Shown: positions 10,354 through 18,833 of the stretch, piece by piece | Layout: every line of letters begins with the position of its first letter | How positions within the stretch are numbered: position 1 is the first letter of the stretch | Source: Stenotrophomonas maltophilia | GTDB taxonomy: Bacteria; Pseudomonadota; Gammaproteobacteria; Xanthomonadales; Xanthomonadaceae | Assembly (NCBI GenBank): GCA_009912235.1 | Contig: WNDS01000002.1 | Coordinates: 620,001 to 684,000, forward strand | Direction of reading: 5' to 3' | DNA: 64,000 bases | Position numbers and translations under genes: made by a program | The notes under the pieces: model-generated | Seen by the model: only the letters and a program-made list of their open reading frames with translations | Databases searched by the model: none | Told to the model about the DNA's origin: nothing

Positions 10354-10926
10354 ATGACCCTGAAACTGACCACCCCCGCTGCCGTCGCCGCTGCCCTGGC
10401 CGGCCTGCTCGCCGCCTCGCCGGTGCTGGCCGCCGACTACGTGCAGGCCCCGGGCGCCGGCTCGTTCCTGGCCTTTGCCACCAAGTACGACGGCGAAGTG
10501 TTCTCCGGCAGCTTCCCCGGCTTCACCACCCAGCTCAGCTTCGACCCGGCCAATCCGGCCGCCGGCAAGCTGGACGTGAGCATTCCGCTGGCCGGCGCCA
10601 AGAGCGGCAACAGCGACCGCGATTCGACCCTGCAGGACGCGGACTTCTTCAACGTCGGCAAGTTCGCAACCGCGCGCTACACCGCCAGCGGCTTCCGTGC
10701 CGTGGGCAACGACCAGTACGCCGCCGATGGCACGCTGGAACTGCGCGGCGTCAGCAAGCCGGTCACCTTGACCTTCACCTGGAAGCCGGGCACCCAGCCG
10801 GTGCTGACCGGCAAGGCCACGGTCAAGCGCCTGGACTTCGGCGTGGGCGGCGGTGACTGGGCTGACACCAAGACCATTCCGGACGAAACCGCGATCAGCA
10901 CCATCGTGAAGTTCAACGCGAAATAA
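10354..10926 (+). CDS. YceI family periplasmic protein, second copy
   Basis: A 190-residue protein with a signal peptide ending at ASPVLAAD and the YceI fold pattern: FLAFATKYDGEVFSGSFPGF, the paired-strand segment LDVSIPLAGAKSGNSDRDSTL, DADFFNVGKFATARYTASGF and the closing TLELRGVSKPVTLTFTW. It lacks the C-terminal tail of the first copy and is diverged from it, so this is not a recent duplication. It is the last gene of the yceI-b561-yceI operon; a repeat hairpin follows immediately and may mark the 3' end. Confidence 0.87.
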   Translation: MTLKLTTPAAVAAALAGLLAASPVLAADYVQAPGAGSFLAFATKYDGEVFSGSFPGFTTQLSFDPANPAAGKLDVSIPLAGAKSGNSDRDSTLQDADFFNVGKFATARYTASGFRAVGNDQYAADGTLELRGVSKPVTLTFTWKPGTQPVLTGKATVKRLDFGVGGGDWADTKTIPDETAISTIVKFNAK

Positions 10927-10936
10927 CACGGGTCTG

Positions 10937-11002
10937 CCGCCGGGCATGGCCCGGCGCTACCTTGAACGGTGGCGCAGGGTAGCGCCGGGCCATGCCCGGC
11001 GG
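10937..11002. repeat. Inverted pair of GTAG-type repeats
   Basis: The 25 bases at 10937-10961 are the exact reverse complement of 10978-11002 (unit GGTAGCGCCGGGCCATGCC plus CGGCGG). Each unit is itself a hairpin, and together they can form a long cruciform or stem. They lie between convergent genes. The same unit occurs singly at 14169. Confidence 0.75.
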
Positions 11003-11004
11003 AT

Positions 11005-11232
11005 TCACCCCGCGGTCAGCCAGGCCTGCACGCTGGCCGCGTCGAACGGCCAGTCCAGTTCACGGCCACTGCCTTCTTCACGCAGCACCGGCACCCGCGT
11101 ACCGTAGCGCGGCTCCAGCGCCGGCACGTCGTCGATGAACACCGAATCAAAGTCGGGCACCCGCGCCTGTGCCAGCTCGGCCAGGGCCAGATCGCACAGG
11201 TGGCAGTCGTCACGCTGGAACAGGGTCAACAC
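11005..11232 (-). CDS. Glutaredoxin/thioredoxin-like small protein
   Basis: A 75-residue protein. The GTG at 11230-11232 is preferred because AGGAGG lies 9 bases upstream and the fold begins directly at LTLFQRDDCHLCD. The CHLC motif (CxxC) is in the usual position after the first beta strand, and the segment VPVLREEGSGRELDWPFD contains the conserved cis-proline loop. It matches the glutaredoxin-like DUF836 group. These are small cytosolic thiol-disulphide proteins of mostly unknown partner. A longer ORF upstream of this start has no family similarity. Confidence 0.8.
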   Translation of the reverse strand: MLTLFQRDDCHLCDLALAELAQARVPDFDSVFIDDVPALEPRYGTRVPVLREEGSGRELDWPFDAASVQAWLTAG

Positions 11233-11330
11233 CGGGTTGCGCCTCCTGAAGGAAATGCTGCGCCGCAGCCATCGCCGGCCCGCACAACCGCTAGAATAGC
11301 GGCTTGTCCGGTACCCGCAGTTTGGCATCC

Positions 11331-12713
11331 ATGGCTGTCAGCACGTTCGACGTTTTCAAGATCGGCATTGGCCCGAGCTCCTCGCACACCGTCGGGCCGA
11401 TGAGGGCCGCCGAGCGCTTCATCCACCGTTGGCTGCTCGACCCGGGCCGGTTGCAGGACGTGGTGCGCATCCGCGCCGACGTCTACGGCTCGCTGGCACT
11501 GACCGGCCGTGGCCACGGCACCGACAAGGCCGTGCTGCTGGGCCTGGAAGGCCAGCGCCCGAACCTGATCGACTCGGACATCATTCCGTCCACGCTCGAG
11601 CGCATCCGCAGCAGCAAGCGCATCCGGCTGATGGGCACCCATGAAATCGCCTTCGACGAGAAGCGCGACCTGGGCCTGAACAAGCGCCAGAAGCTGCCGT
11701 ACCACACCAACGGCATGCGCTTCACCGCCTACGATGCCAACGACGAAGTGATCGCCACGCGCGATTACTACTCCGTCGGTGGCGGCTTCGTGGTCAACCA
11801 GGACGACGCCGCCGATGACCGCATCGTGCCGGACGAAACCCCGCTGCCCTACCCGTTCAAGAGCGGCGACGAACTGCTGGCACAGACCGCGCGCAGCGGC
11901 CTGAGCATTGCCCAGCTGATGTTCGAGAACGAGAAGTGCTGGCGCAGCGAGGACGAGATCCGCGCGCAGCTGCGCGAAATATGGGCGGCCATGCAGTCCT
12001 GCGTCACCCGCGGCAGCCGCGAGGAAGGCGTGCTGCCGGGCGGCCTGAAGGTGGGCCGCCGCGCGCCGGCGCTGTACCGCGAACTGTCCTCCAAGCCCGA
12101 AGCGGCCATGCGTGACCCGCTGACCACGCTGGACTGGGTGAACCTGTACGCGCTGGCGGTGAACGAAGAGAACGCTGCCGGTGGCCGCGTGGTCACCGCG
12201 CCCACCAATGGTGCGGCCGGCGTGCTGCCGGCGGTGCTGCATTACTTCGACCGCTTCTGCCCGGGCGCCAACGAGCAGCGCGTGTTCGACTTCCTGCTGA
12301 CCTCGGCGGCCATCGGCATCCTGTACAAGGAAAACGCCTCCATTTCCGGCGCCGAAGTGGGCTGCCAGGGCGAAGTGGGCGTGGCCTGCTCGATGGCCGC
12401 CGGCGGCCTGGTGGCGGCGCTGGGCGGCAACCCCAGCCAGATCGAGAACGCTGCGGAAATCGGCATGGAGCACAACCTGGGCCTGACCTGCGACCCGATC
12501 GGCGGGCTGGTGCAGATTCCGTGCATCGAGCGCAACGCGATGGGCGCGGTGAAGGCGATCAACGCCTCGCGCATGGCCATGCGTGGCGACGGCAAGCACA
12601 AGGTGTCGCTGGACAAGGTCATCAAGACCATGCGCGATACCGGCCGCGACATGCAGGACAAGTACAAGGAAACCAGCCGCGGCGGCCTGGCGGTGAACGT
12701 CATTGAGTGCTGA
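11331..12713 (+). CDS. sdaA: L-serine ammonia-lyase (single-chain, iron-sulphur type)
   Basis: A 460-residue enzyme that deaminates L-serine to pyruvate and ammonia in the cytosol. The N-terminal domain begins with [21 protein letters not shown], the family's opening signature. The C-terminal catalytic domain carries the [4Fe-4S] cysteines, seen in [18 protein letters not shown] and in [19 protein letters not shown]. The length equals that of E. coli SdaA/SdaB. The ATG at 11331 is chosen over an upstream GTG because the conserved fold starts five residues later. A TAGAAT element about 40 bases upstream could be a -10 box. Confidence 0.93.
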   Translation: MAVSTFDVFKIGIGPSSSHTVGPMRAAERFIHRWLLDPGRLQDVVRIRADVYGSLALTGRGHGTDKAVLLGLEGQRPNLIDSDIIPSTLERIRSSKRIRLMGTHEIAFDEKRDLGLNKRQKLPYHTNGMRFTAYDANDEVIATRDYYSVGGGFVVNQDDAADDRIVPDETPLPYPFKSGDELLAQTARSGLSIAQLMFENEKCWRSEDEIRAQLREIWAAMQSCVTRGSREEGVLPGGLKVGRRAPALYRELSSKPEAAMRDPLTTLDWVNLYALAVNEENAAGGRVVTAPTNGAAGVLPAVLHYFDRFCPGANEQRVFDFLLTSAAIGILYKENASISGAEVGCQGEVGVACSMAAGGLVAALGGNPSQIENAAEIGMEHNLGLTCDPIGGLVQIPCIERNAMGAVKAINASRMAMRGDGKHKVSLDKVIKTMRDTGRDMQDKYKETSRGGLAVNVIEC

Positions 12714-12770
12714 GGGTTGCTGGCGCCGCGTGATGGGTCTGGATCGCGCGGGGGGGGGTTCAGAACGTGT

Positions 12771-12896
12771 GGTGCGTTGGGACCGTGCGATGGGTTCGGA
12801 CCGTGCGGTGCGTTGGGACCGTGCGGTGCGTTGGGACCGTGCGGTGCGTTTGGGCCGTGCGGTGCGTTTGGGCCGTGCCGTGGATTGGGGCCGGGG
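12771..12896. repeat. 18-bp minisatellite, about seven units
   Basis: Head-to-tail 18-bp units, consensus GGTGCGTTGGGACCGTGC, begin at 12771, 12789, 12807, 12825, 12843 and 12861. A degenerate seventh begins at 12879. Units 3 and 4 are identical; units 5 and 6 share a GTTTGGGCC variant. A run of nine to ten G lies just upstream. The period is six codons and one frame reads RAVRWD repeats, but there is no ribosome site or known homologue. I treat it as non-coding and probably length-variable. Confidence 0.8.
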
Positions 12897-12983
12897 TAGA
12901 GTCGACTGTTAGTCGACTATCGCGCGCAGCGCGGGGTTTTCGCGGGTGTGCTGGAAGAGCAGTCGACTAACAGTCGACTCTAC
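12896..12983. repeat. Perfect 23-bp inverted repeat, REP-type dimer
   Basis: Bases 12896-12918 and 12961-12983 are exact reverse complements. Each arm starts with GTAG (read inwards) and contains two GTCGACT half-sites, GTCGACTGTTAGTCGAC, which is itself a hairpin. The 42-base spacer holds CGCGCGCAGCGCGGGG. This is the layout of a paired REP element of the kind moved by RAYT transposases. No RAYT gene is in the window. Confidence 0.7.
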
Positions 12984-13113
12984 CGTGGCACGTGCCACGT
13001 CCTACGTCCCATCTCCACATCCCCCGTTACCGCTGCCATTGCCGTTACCCCGTCGGACGGCACGGTCACCGTGTTCCGGTTAGGCTCGGGGCTCCCCCGC
13101 CCTGGACTGCCAC

Positions 13114-14130
13114 ATGCGCCTGATCACCGCTGCCCTGCCCGCCTGCCTGCTGCTGGCCGGCCTGGGCACCACCGCTGCCGCCACCGCCGCCGATACCTAC
13201 GGGCCACGGCTGGAAGGCTTCGACTACGGCTACCCGGTGCAGGTCTTCGCGCTGGAATCGCAGCGGCAGCCGCTGGAAATGGCCTACCTGGACCTGAAAC
13301 CGAGCATCCCCCAGACCGACGTGGTGGTGCTGCTGCACGGCAAGAATTTCTGCGCGGCCACTTGGCAGCAGAGCATCGCCCCGCTGCTGGCCGCCGGCTA
13401 CCGCGTCATCGCCCCGGACCAGATCGGCTTCTGCAAGTCCAGCAAGCCCGAGCGCTATCAGTACACGTTTGGCCAGCTGGCCAGCAACACCCATGCGCTG
13501 CTGCAGCACCTGCAACTGGGCGAGATACCGGTGCATGTGGTCGGCCATTCGATGGGCGGCATGCTGGCCATCCGCTATGCCCTGATGTTCCCGCAGGACG
13601 TGCGCAGCCTGTCGCTGGTCAATCCAATCGGGCTGGAAGACTGGAAGGCACTGGGCGTGCCGTGGCGCAGCGTGGATGCGTGGTATGCCGGCGAACTGAA
13701 AACCAGCTACGAGAGCATCCGCCGCTACCAGATGGAGGTCTACTACGACGGCCAGTGGCAGCCGGCATTCGAGCACTGGGCACGCATGCAGTCGGGCATG
13801 TACGACGGCGACGGCAAGCAGGCGGTGGCGTGGAGCCAGGCGCTGACCTCGGACATGGTGTTCAACCAGCCGGTGGTCTACGAGCTGAAACACCTGACGG
13901 TGCCCACCACGCTGTTCATCGGCCAGGTCGACCGCACCGCGATCGGCCGTGACCGCGCCTCACCGGAACTGAAAGCCACGCTGGGCAACTACCCGGTGCT
14001 GGGCAAGGCCGCCGCAGCGGCGATTCCAGGCGCCACCCTGGTGGCATTCGACGGGCTCGGGCACTCGCCGCAGGTGCAGGATCCCAAGCAGTTCAACGCG
14101 GCGCTGTTGAAGGTCTTGAAGACGCGTTGA
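13114..14130 (+). CDS. Secreted alpha/beta hydrolase
   Basis: A 338-residue protein with a signal peptide (ITAALPACLLLAGLGTTAAA) and a complete alpha/beta-hydrolase fold. The oxyanion region is LLHGKNFCAATW, the nucleophile elbow is GHSMGG (Ser near residue 151), the acid is in the FIGQVDRTAIGR strand-loop, and the catalytic His is in FDGLGHSPQVQ near the end. The nearest families are epoxide hydrolases, haloperoxidases and esterases; the true substrate is not evident. It stands alone, with repeats on both sides and the methionine operon converging from the right. Confidence 0.82.
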   Translation: MRLITAALPACLLLAGLGTTAAATAADTYGPRLEGFDYGYPVQVFALESQRQPLEMAYLDLKPSIPQTDVVVLLHGKNFCAATWQQSIAPLLAAGYRVIAPDQIGFCKSSKPERYQYTFGQLASNTHALLQHLQLGEIPVHVVGHSMGGMLAIRYALMFPQDVRSLSLVNPIGLEDWKALGVPWRSVDAWYAGELKTSYESIRRYQMEVYYDGQWQPAFEHWARMQSGMYDGDGKQAVAWSQALTSDMVFNQPVVYELKHLTVPTTLFIGQVDRTAIGRDRASPELKATLGNYPVLGKAAAAAIPGATLVAFDGLGHSPQVQDPKQFNAALLKVLKTR

Positions 14131-14168
14131 ACTACTGATCCGCCGGGCAGGGTTCGGCGGACATGCAC

Positions 14169-14192
14169 GGTAGCGCCGGGCCATGCCCGGCG
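14169..14192. repeat. Single GTAG-type repeat between convergent genes
   Basis: One hairpin unit beginning GGTAGCGCCGGGCCATGCC, the same unit found twice at 10937-11002. A second, weaker hairpin (CCGCCGGGC/GGTTCGGCGG) precedes it at 14142-14162. The pair separates the hydrolase from the convergent hom gene. Confidence 0.6.
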
Positions 14193-14209
14193 AGCGCAGC
14201 GGCAGGCCG

Positions 14210-15283
14210 TCACCCCACGATGCGCAGCACATCATCCAGCAGCGCAGCGGCGGTCACTTCGGCACCCGCGCCCGGCCCCTGGATCAACAGCGGCTGCGCC
14301 GCATAGCGGTCGCTGTGGATGGCCACGCGGTTGTCAGTGCCCGCGCCCTGTGCAAGCGGATGGTCGGCCGGCAGTTCACGCAGGCCCACCTGTGCACCGT
14401 GCGCATCGACACGGCCGACGAAACGCAGCACACGGCCCTGCGCCTGGGCCTGCTGCCAGCGCGCCTGCAGCGGTGCATCCAGCTGCTCCAGCGCTGCCAG
14501 CGCCTGCTCCAGCGGCAACGCCGCCAGCGTTGCCGGCACCAGCGAATCCACGTCCACCTGTGCCGCGTCCAGCGCCAGCCCGCTGCTGCGCGCCAGGATC
14601 AGCAGCTTGCGGCGTACGTCCTCGCCGGACAGGTCCACGCGCGGGTCCGGCTCGGTGTAGCCGGCGGCCAGGGCCTCACGCACCGCCTGCGAAAACGGCA
14701 CGCGGCCGTCGTAGCGATGGAACAGCCAGGCCAGCGAGCCGGACAGCACGCCTTCCACGGCATGGATATGGTCGCCACCGGCCACCAGCGCGCGCAGGCT
14801 GCTCAGCAGCGGCAGCCCGGCCCCGACCGTGGCGCTGTCACCGTAGCGCGCACCGCTGTCGGCGCAGCTGTCGGCGATGGCCTTGGCACGGGCCAGCTGC
14901 GCACCGCGGCCCAGCTTGTTGGCGGTGACCACGTGCACGCCGCGCGCCAGCCACTGCTCGTGCCATTTGGCCACGTCTTCGCTGGCGGTGGCATCGACCA
15001 CCACATCACCGCGGCGCAGGCCTTCGGCCTCGGCCCACGGCGGCAGGCCGTGGCGCTCGCGCGGTGCACGCCGTGCCAGTTCCAGCGGCACGTCCAGGTC
15101 GCGGTCGATCACCAGTGCCGTGCGCGAGTTGGCCAGCCACTGCACGCCCGGCAGGGCCAGACCGCGCGCCTGCAGGGCCTGGTAGCGGCGCACGAATGCC
15201 GAACCGACCGTACCGGTGCCGAGCAGCGCCAGCCGCCCGCTGGCGGTGGCCGCCACCGGCAGCTCCAGGGCAACTGCGCTCAT
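14210..15283 (-). CDS. hom: Homoserine dehydrogenase (monofunctional)
   Basis: A 357-residue NAD(P)-dependent enzyme converting aspartate semialdehyde to homoserine. The Rossmann motif is ALLGTGTVGSAF near residue 20. The nicotinamide-side signature is VHVVTANKLGRGAQLA, with the catalytic Lys in TANK. The homoserine-binding domain contains SATVGAGLPLLSSLRAL and GVLSGSLAWLF, followed by the ALAAGYTEPDPRVDLSGEDVRRK block. It has no aspartokinase or ACT domain. It is the third gene of metX-metB-hom, and its start overlaps the metB stop by four bases (15280-15283). The cluster supplies homoserine and converts it to cystathionine. Confidence 0.88.
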   Translation of the reverse strand: MSAVALELPVAATASGRLALLGTGTVGSAFVRRYQALQARGLALPGVQWLANSRTALVIDRDLDVPLELARRAPRERHGLPPWAEAEGLRRGDVVVDATASEDVAKWHEQWLARGVHVVTANKLGRGAQLARAKAIADSCADSGARYGDSATVGAGLPLLSSLRALVAGGDHIHAVEGVLSGSLAWLFHRYDGRVPFSQAVREALAAGYTEPDPRVDLSGEDVRRKLLILARSSGLALDAAQVDVDSLVPATLAALPLEQALAALEQLDAPLQARWQQAQAQGRVLRFVGRVDAHGAQVGLRELPADHPLAQGAGTDNRVAIHSDRYAAQPLLIQGPGAGAEVTAAALLDDVLRIVG

Positions 15284-16515
15284 GCATCCACCGCCTGTTT
15301 GTGGCGTGCGGCCGCATCGATCACCGCTGCCGCGCGCGCCAGCCCGGCCTGCAGGTCGGCCACCAGGTCACGTTCGGTCTCGATGCCCGCCGACAGGCGC
15401 AGCAGCCCTTCGCTGATGCCGGCGGCGGTGCGTGCTTCCACCGTCATCGCGGCATGGGTCATCGTTGCCGGGTGCGCCACCAGGCTTTCCACACCGCCCA
15501 GCGATTCGGCCAGGGTGAAACAGCGCAGGCCATCGACGAACGCGCGCACGGCGGCATGCGGGTCATCGCCCTCGCAACCGGCCAGTTCGAAGGACAGCAT
15601 CGCACCGAAGCCGCTCTGCTGGCGCGCGGCGATCGCGTGCCCCGGGTGGTCGGCCAGGCCCGGGTAATAGACGCGCGCCACCGCCGGATGCGCGGCCAGC
15701 AGGTCGACCACGGCCTGGGTGTTTTCCTGGTGCACGCGCAGGCGTGCATCCAGCGTGCGCAGCCCGCGCAGGGTCAGGAATGCATCGAACGGCGAACCGG
15801 CCAGGCCCAGCGCATTGCCCCACCAGGTCAGCTGCTCCAGCAGCGCCGGATCACGCGCGATCACCGCACCGCCCACCACGTCGCTGTGGCCGTTGATGTA
15901 CTTGGTGGTGGAATGCAGCACGATGTCGGCACCGAATGCCAACGGCTGCTGCAGCGCCGGCGAAAGGAAGGTGTTGTCCACCACCACCTGCGCGCCGGCC
16001 TTGTGCGCGGCGTCGATGACGAAACGCAGGTCGGTGATGCGCAGCAGCGGGTTGGACGGGGTTTCCACCAGCACCAGCTTCGGCTGGGTGGCCAGCGCCT
16101 GTGCCAGCGCGCGCGGGTCGGTCAGGTCGGCGGTGACCAGCGTGAAGTGGCCCTTCTTCGCCAGCGCGTTGAACAGGCGCCAGCTGCCGCCGTAGGCATC
16201 GTGCGGCACCACCAGCGTATCGCCCGGCTGCAGCAGTGCGCTGATCACCAGGTTGATCGCGCCCATGCCGGTGGCCGTGATCACGCCACCGGCGCCGCCT
16301 TCCAGTTCCGCCAGCGCATCGCCCAGCAGGTCGCGCGTGGGGTTGCCGCTGCGCGTGTAGTCGTACTGGCGCTTGTTGCCGAAGCCATCGAAGCTGAAGT
16401 TCGACGACAGCACGATCGGCGGTGTCACCGCACCGTGGGCGGTATCGCGGTCGATGCCGGCGCGGACGGCGGCGGTGGTGCGGCTACAGGACGGTTCGGC
16501 GGTGTGCAGGCTCAT
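15280..16515 (-). CDS. metB: Cystathionine gamma-synthase / O-succinylhomoserine (thiol)-lyase, PLP enzyme
   Basis: A 411-residue member of the Cys/Met-metabolism PLP family. The PLP-lysine motif is LHSTTKYINGHSDVVGG, with the Schiff-base Lys in TKY. The cofactor-binding RSGNPTRDLLGDALAELEGG segment and the C-terminal ESLGGVESLVAHPATMTHA block, which contacts substrate in this family, are present. It joins the acyl-homoserine made by MetX with cysteine. Its ATG overlaps the metX stop, and its stop overlaps the hom start, so the three are translationally coupled. Gamma-lyase activity cannot be excluded from sequence, but the operon argues for synthase. Confidence 0.88.
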   Translation of the reverse strand: MSLHTAEPSCSRTTAAVRAGIDRDTAHGAVTPPIVLSSNFSFDGFGNKRQYDYTRSGNPTRDLLGDALAELEGGAGGVITATGMGAINLVISALLQPGDTLVVPHDAYGGSWRLFNALAKKGHFTLVTADLTDPRALAQALATQPKLVLVETPSNPLLRITDLRFVIDAAHKAGAQVVVDNTFLSPALQQPLAFGADIVLHSTTKYINGHSDVVGGAVIARDPALLEQLTWWGNALGLAGSPFDAFLTLRGLRTLDARLRVHQENTQAVVDLLAAHPAVARVYYPGLADHPGHAIAARQQSGFGAMLSFELAGCEGDDPHAAVRAFVDGLRCFTLAESLGGVESLVAHPATMTHAAMTVEARTAAGISEGLLRLSAGIETERDLVADLQAGLARAAAVIDAAARHKQAVDA

Positions 16516-17543
16516 GCGGTATCTCCCGGGGTGCGAAATGCAGAGGCGAGGATCGCGTCAATGCGATCGGTTTCCTTGAGGAAGGCGTCGTGGCCGTACG
16601 GCGAGCGCAGTACGCGCAGGCTGCCGCGCGGGCCCAGCCCTTCGACCAGGCCGACCAGGTCGGCCAGCGGCACCAGGCGGTCGCCTTCCACCGCCACCAC
16701 CACCGTCGGCGGCAGGATGGCGGCAGGGTCGACGCGGTGCAGGTCGATCGATTCGGACAGGCGCAGGTAAGCAGTGACCGGTGTGCGCGCCACGTACTGC
16801 GCGCCGGCGGCATCCAGGTAATCTTCGGCGGCCACGCGCACGCGGCCGTTGACCACTTCCGGCGGCGCATCGAAGCGTTCGCCGAATTCTTCCGGCGTGC
16901 GGTAGCTGAGCATCGCCAGCTGGCGTGCCAGTGCCAGGCCATGGTCCTCGCCGTACTGCAGCTGGCCCAGGGCAACGGCACGGCGCTGCAGCGCGCGCCA
17001 GGCGGCGGCGTACGGGTGCGGGCGGTGGGCGCCGCTGACCAGCACCAGCTGGCTGACGCGGGCACGGTGGCGCAGCGCGAACTGCTGGCCCACCAGTGCC
17101 CCGTAGGAGTAACCGACGAAGGACTTCAGCGTACCGATGCCCAGGTGGTCCAGCAGCAGCGCCAGCGCATCGGCCTGGTCAGCGGTGTCGATCGGCACGT
17201 CCAGCGCGCCATCGGCACCGACGAAATCGAAGGCCAGCACGCGCAGCTGCTGCGGATCCAGCGCGCGGCCGCTCGCCACCAGGCCTTCGGCCCAGCCCTT
17301 TTCCGCGAAGGTGGCATTGGAAGCCACATGGCGGTGCGCGGAAATGCCACCGGCCAGCACCACCACCGGCGCACTGGCCGGCCCCACCCATTCGTAGCGC
17401 AGCCGCACCGGGCAGCTGCCGGCATGGCGCATCGACAGCACCGCGGCGAACTCGCCGCGTTCGGCGTGCACCGGGTCATCGACCGGCACGCTGACGGGAA
17501 CGAAAGGCTCGGGGGAAAGCGCGGTGGTGGCAGCGAAGCTCAT
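16512..17543 (-). CDS. metX: Homoserine O-acyltransferase (MetX; likely succinyltransferase)
   Basis: A 343-residue alpha/beta-hydrolase-fold acyltransferase for the first committed step of methionine synthesis. The nucleophile elbow is VGYSYGALVG, with Ser in YSY. The acid lies in AVEGDRLVPLADLVG and the His in PYGHDAFLKE. The start at 17543 (MSFAATTALSPEPF) is chosen because the SAM riboswitch ends about 80 bases upstream; the longer frame would run into it. MetX proteins of Xanthomonadaceae are usually succinyltransferases, but the acyl donor is inferred, not read from the sequence. Confidence 0.88.
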   Translation of the reverse strand: MSFAATTALSPEPFVPVSVPVDDPVHAERGEFAAVLSMRHAGSCPVRLRYEWVGPASAPVVVLAGGISAHRHVASNATFAEKGWAEGLVASGRALDPQQLRVLAFDFVGADGALDVPIDTADQADALALLLDHLGIGTLKSFVGYSYGALVGQQFALRHRARVSQLVLVSGAHRPHPYAAAWRALQRRAVALGQLQYGEDHGLALARQLAMLSYRTPEEFGERFDAPPEVVNGRVRVAAEDYLDAAGAQYVARTPVTAYLRLSESIDLHRVDPAAILPPTVVVAVEGDRLVPLADLVGLVEGLGPRGSLRVLRSPYGHDAFLKETDRIDAILASAFRTPGDTA

Positions 17544-17623
17544 GGCGGGAATCCAGTGGAGGAATCGGCCATCGAGCCTTCGCGGGGCTCGCGTTCGAGA
17601 TGCACGGGGGGTGCATGGTTCGA

Positions 17624-17738
17624 ACCATCTTCCGGTGGACGCCACGGTCCCCGCAGGATTTGGCACCTACGCGGACGCTTGCGCACCTGCGGGCTGCCCC
17701 GGCTTCAAAGGGCCTGTCCCTCTGCCGGTCTCGATGGT
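17624..17738 (-). promoter_or_regulatory. SAM-I (S-box) riboswitch in the metX leader
   Basis: Read on the minus strand, the leader has the S-box core in order: ATCGAGACCGGCAGAGGGA, the conserved GGCCCTTTGAAGCCGGGGCA, a variable P3 arm, then GGTGCCAAATCCTGC. ACCATC at the 5' end (17733-17738) pairs with GATGGT at the 3' end (17624-17629) to close P1. The 3' P1 strand also lies inside the palindrome ATGGTTCGAACCAT, so it can form a competing hairpin. Further hairpins (ATGCAC/GTGCAT, CGAGCC/GGCTCG) follow without a T tract, which suggests control of translation or Rho-dependent termination rather than an intrinsic terminator. Confidence 0.85.
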
Positions 17739-17888
17739 GTGGCTACGATGCCAGCCCGCCCCGGCCATGTCAATCCCTTTATGCGGATGAAGCGATGGAG
17801 TAAATGAGCCGCCGTTCCGGGATGCAGGGCCGGTCGCCCTGCCCCGGATCCGCTACAGTCCGCAACGCCTTCTCCGCTGGATCTGCCG

Positions 17889-18767
17889 ATGCCGCGCCTG
17901 CGCCTGTCCTGCCTGCTGTTGCCGCTGCTGGCCAGCGCGACCACCCATACCAGTGACTGGCGCCAGGGCTGGGGCATGGTGCCCAGGGCCACCGCAACCG
18001 GCGACGACGCCCCGCAGGCCGCACCGACTACCCAACTGCGCCTGCAGGCCATCGGCGAACACTGGCAGGCACGCATCGACAATCCGCTGGCCGGCCCGGT
18101 GCAGATCGAACTGCGGCCGGCACCGGGCACGGCCATCGACGGCCTGCCGCTGCGCTCGCTGGTGCAGGGCGGCGGCAGCCTGGTGGTCGGCCACCTGCCG
18201 GCACCCACCGAGGGACGCCGCCTGGACCTGCGCCTGCAGTCGGTACCGGGCAACCCGGCTGCACAGCCCGAGGACGTGGCCTACCGGCTGCCCTTCGACG
18301 CACCGCAGCTGCGCGTGGACCAGGCCCCGAACGGGCGCTTCAGCCACCAGGACGAAGAAAACCGCGATGCAGTGGATTTCGCCCTGCCCGAGGCCACTCT
18401 GGTGATGGCCGCGCGCGAGGGCACCGTGATGCAGGTGCAGGATGGCTTCAGGGGCCATGGCCAGGACCGCGAACGCGATGCCGGCCGGGCCAACTTCATC
18501 CGCATCCTGCACAGCGACGGCAGCATGGCGCTGTACGGCCACCTGCAGGCCGGCGGCATGCGTGTGCGGCCCGGCCAGGCGGTGCAGGCCGGGCAACCGC
18601 TCGGGCTGTCCGGCAACAGCGGTTACAGCACCGCCCCGCACCTGCACTTCGTGGTGCAGGTCAACCGTGGCATGGGCCTGCGCTCGGTGCCGGTTCGCAT
18701 TTTCACCGCGCAGGGCCAGCTGCAGTTCGCCCGCCAGGGCGACGCTGACGGCGGCACCGGGCGCTGA
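17889..18767 (+). CDS. M23 family metallopeptidase, secreted
   Basis: A 292-residue protein with a short signal peptide (LRLSCLLLPLLASA). Its N-terminal beta-rich region of about 130 residues has no recognised name. The LytM/M23 domain follows. Zinc ligands are visible in FSHQDEENRDAVDFALPE (His and Asp), and the catalytic and ligand histidines in the ALYGHLQ and APHLHFVVQ motifs. All ligands of an active enzyme are present, so it probably cleaves peptidoglycan cross-links rather than serving as an inactive activator. The extra DQAPNGRFSH approach to the first ligand is typical of proteobacterial M23 proteins. It diverges from metX. Confidence 0.85.
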   Translation: MPRLRLSCLLLPLLASATTHTSDWRQGWGMVPRATATGDDAPQAAPTTQLRLQAIGEHWQARIDNPLAGPVQIELRPAPGTAIDGLPLRSLVQGGGSLVVGHLPAPTEGRRLDLRLQSVPGNPAAQPEDVAYRLPFDAPQLRVDQAPNGRFSHQDEENRDAVDFALPEATLVMAAREGTVMQVQDGFRGHGQDRERDAGRANFIRILHSDGSMALYGHLQAGGMRVRPGQAVQAGQPLGLSGNSGYSTAPHLHFVVQVNRGMGLRSVPVRIFTAQGQLQFARQGDADGGTGR

Positions 18768-18833
18768 CCGGCCCCGGCCGGTATAATCGGGCGCTTATCT
18801 CTTTGAAAAGCGCCCCGGGCGGGCGCCACTGCC

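Noticed and set aside
12703..12912. Small ORF through the 18-bp minisatellite (RAVRWD repeats)
   Set aside because: No ribosome site or homologue; openness follows from a period divisible by three. It also overlaps the sdaA stop.
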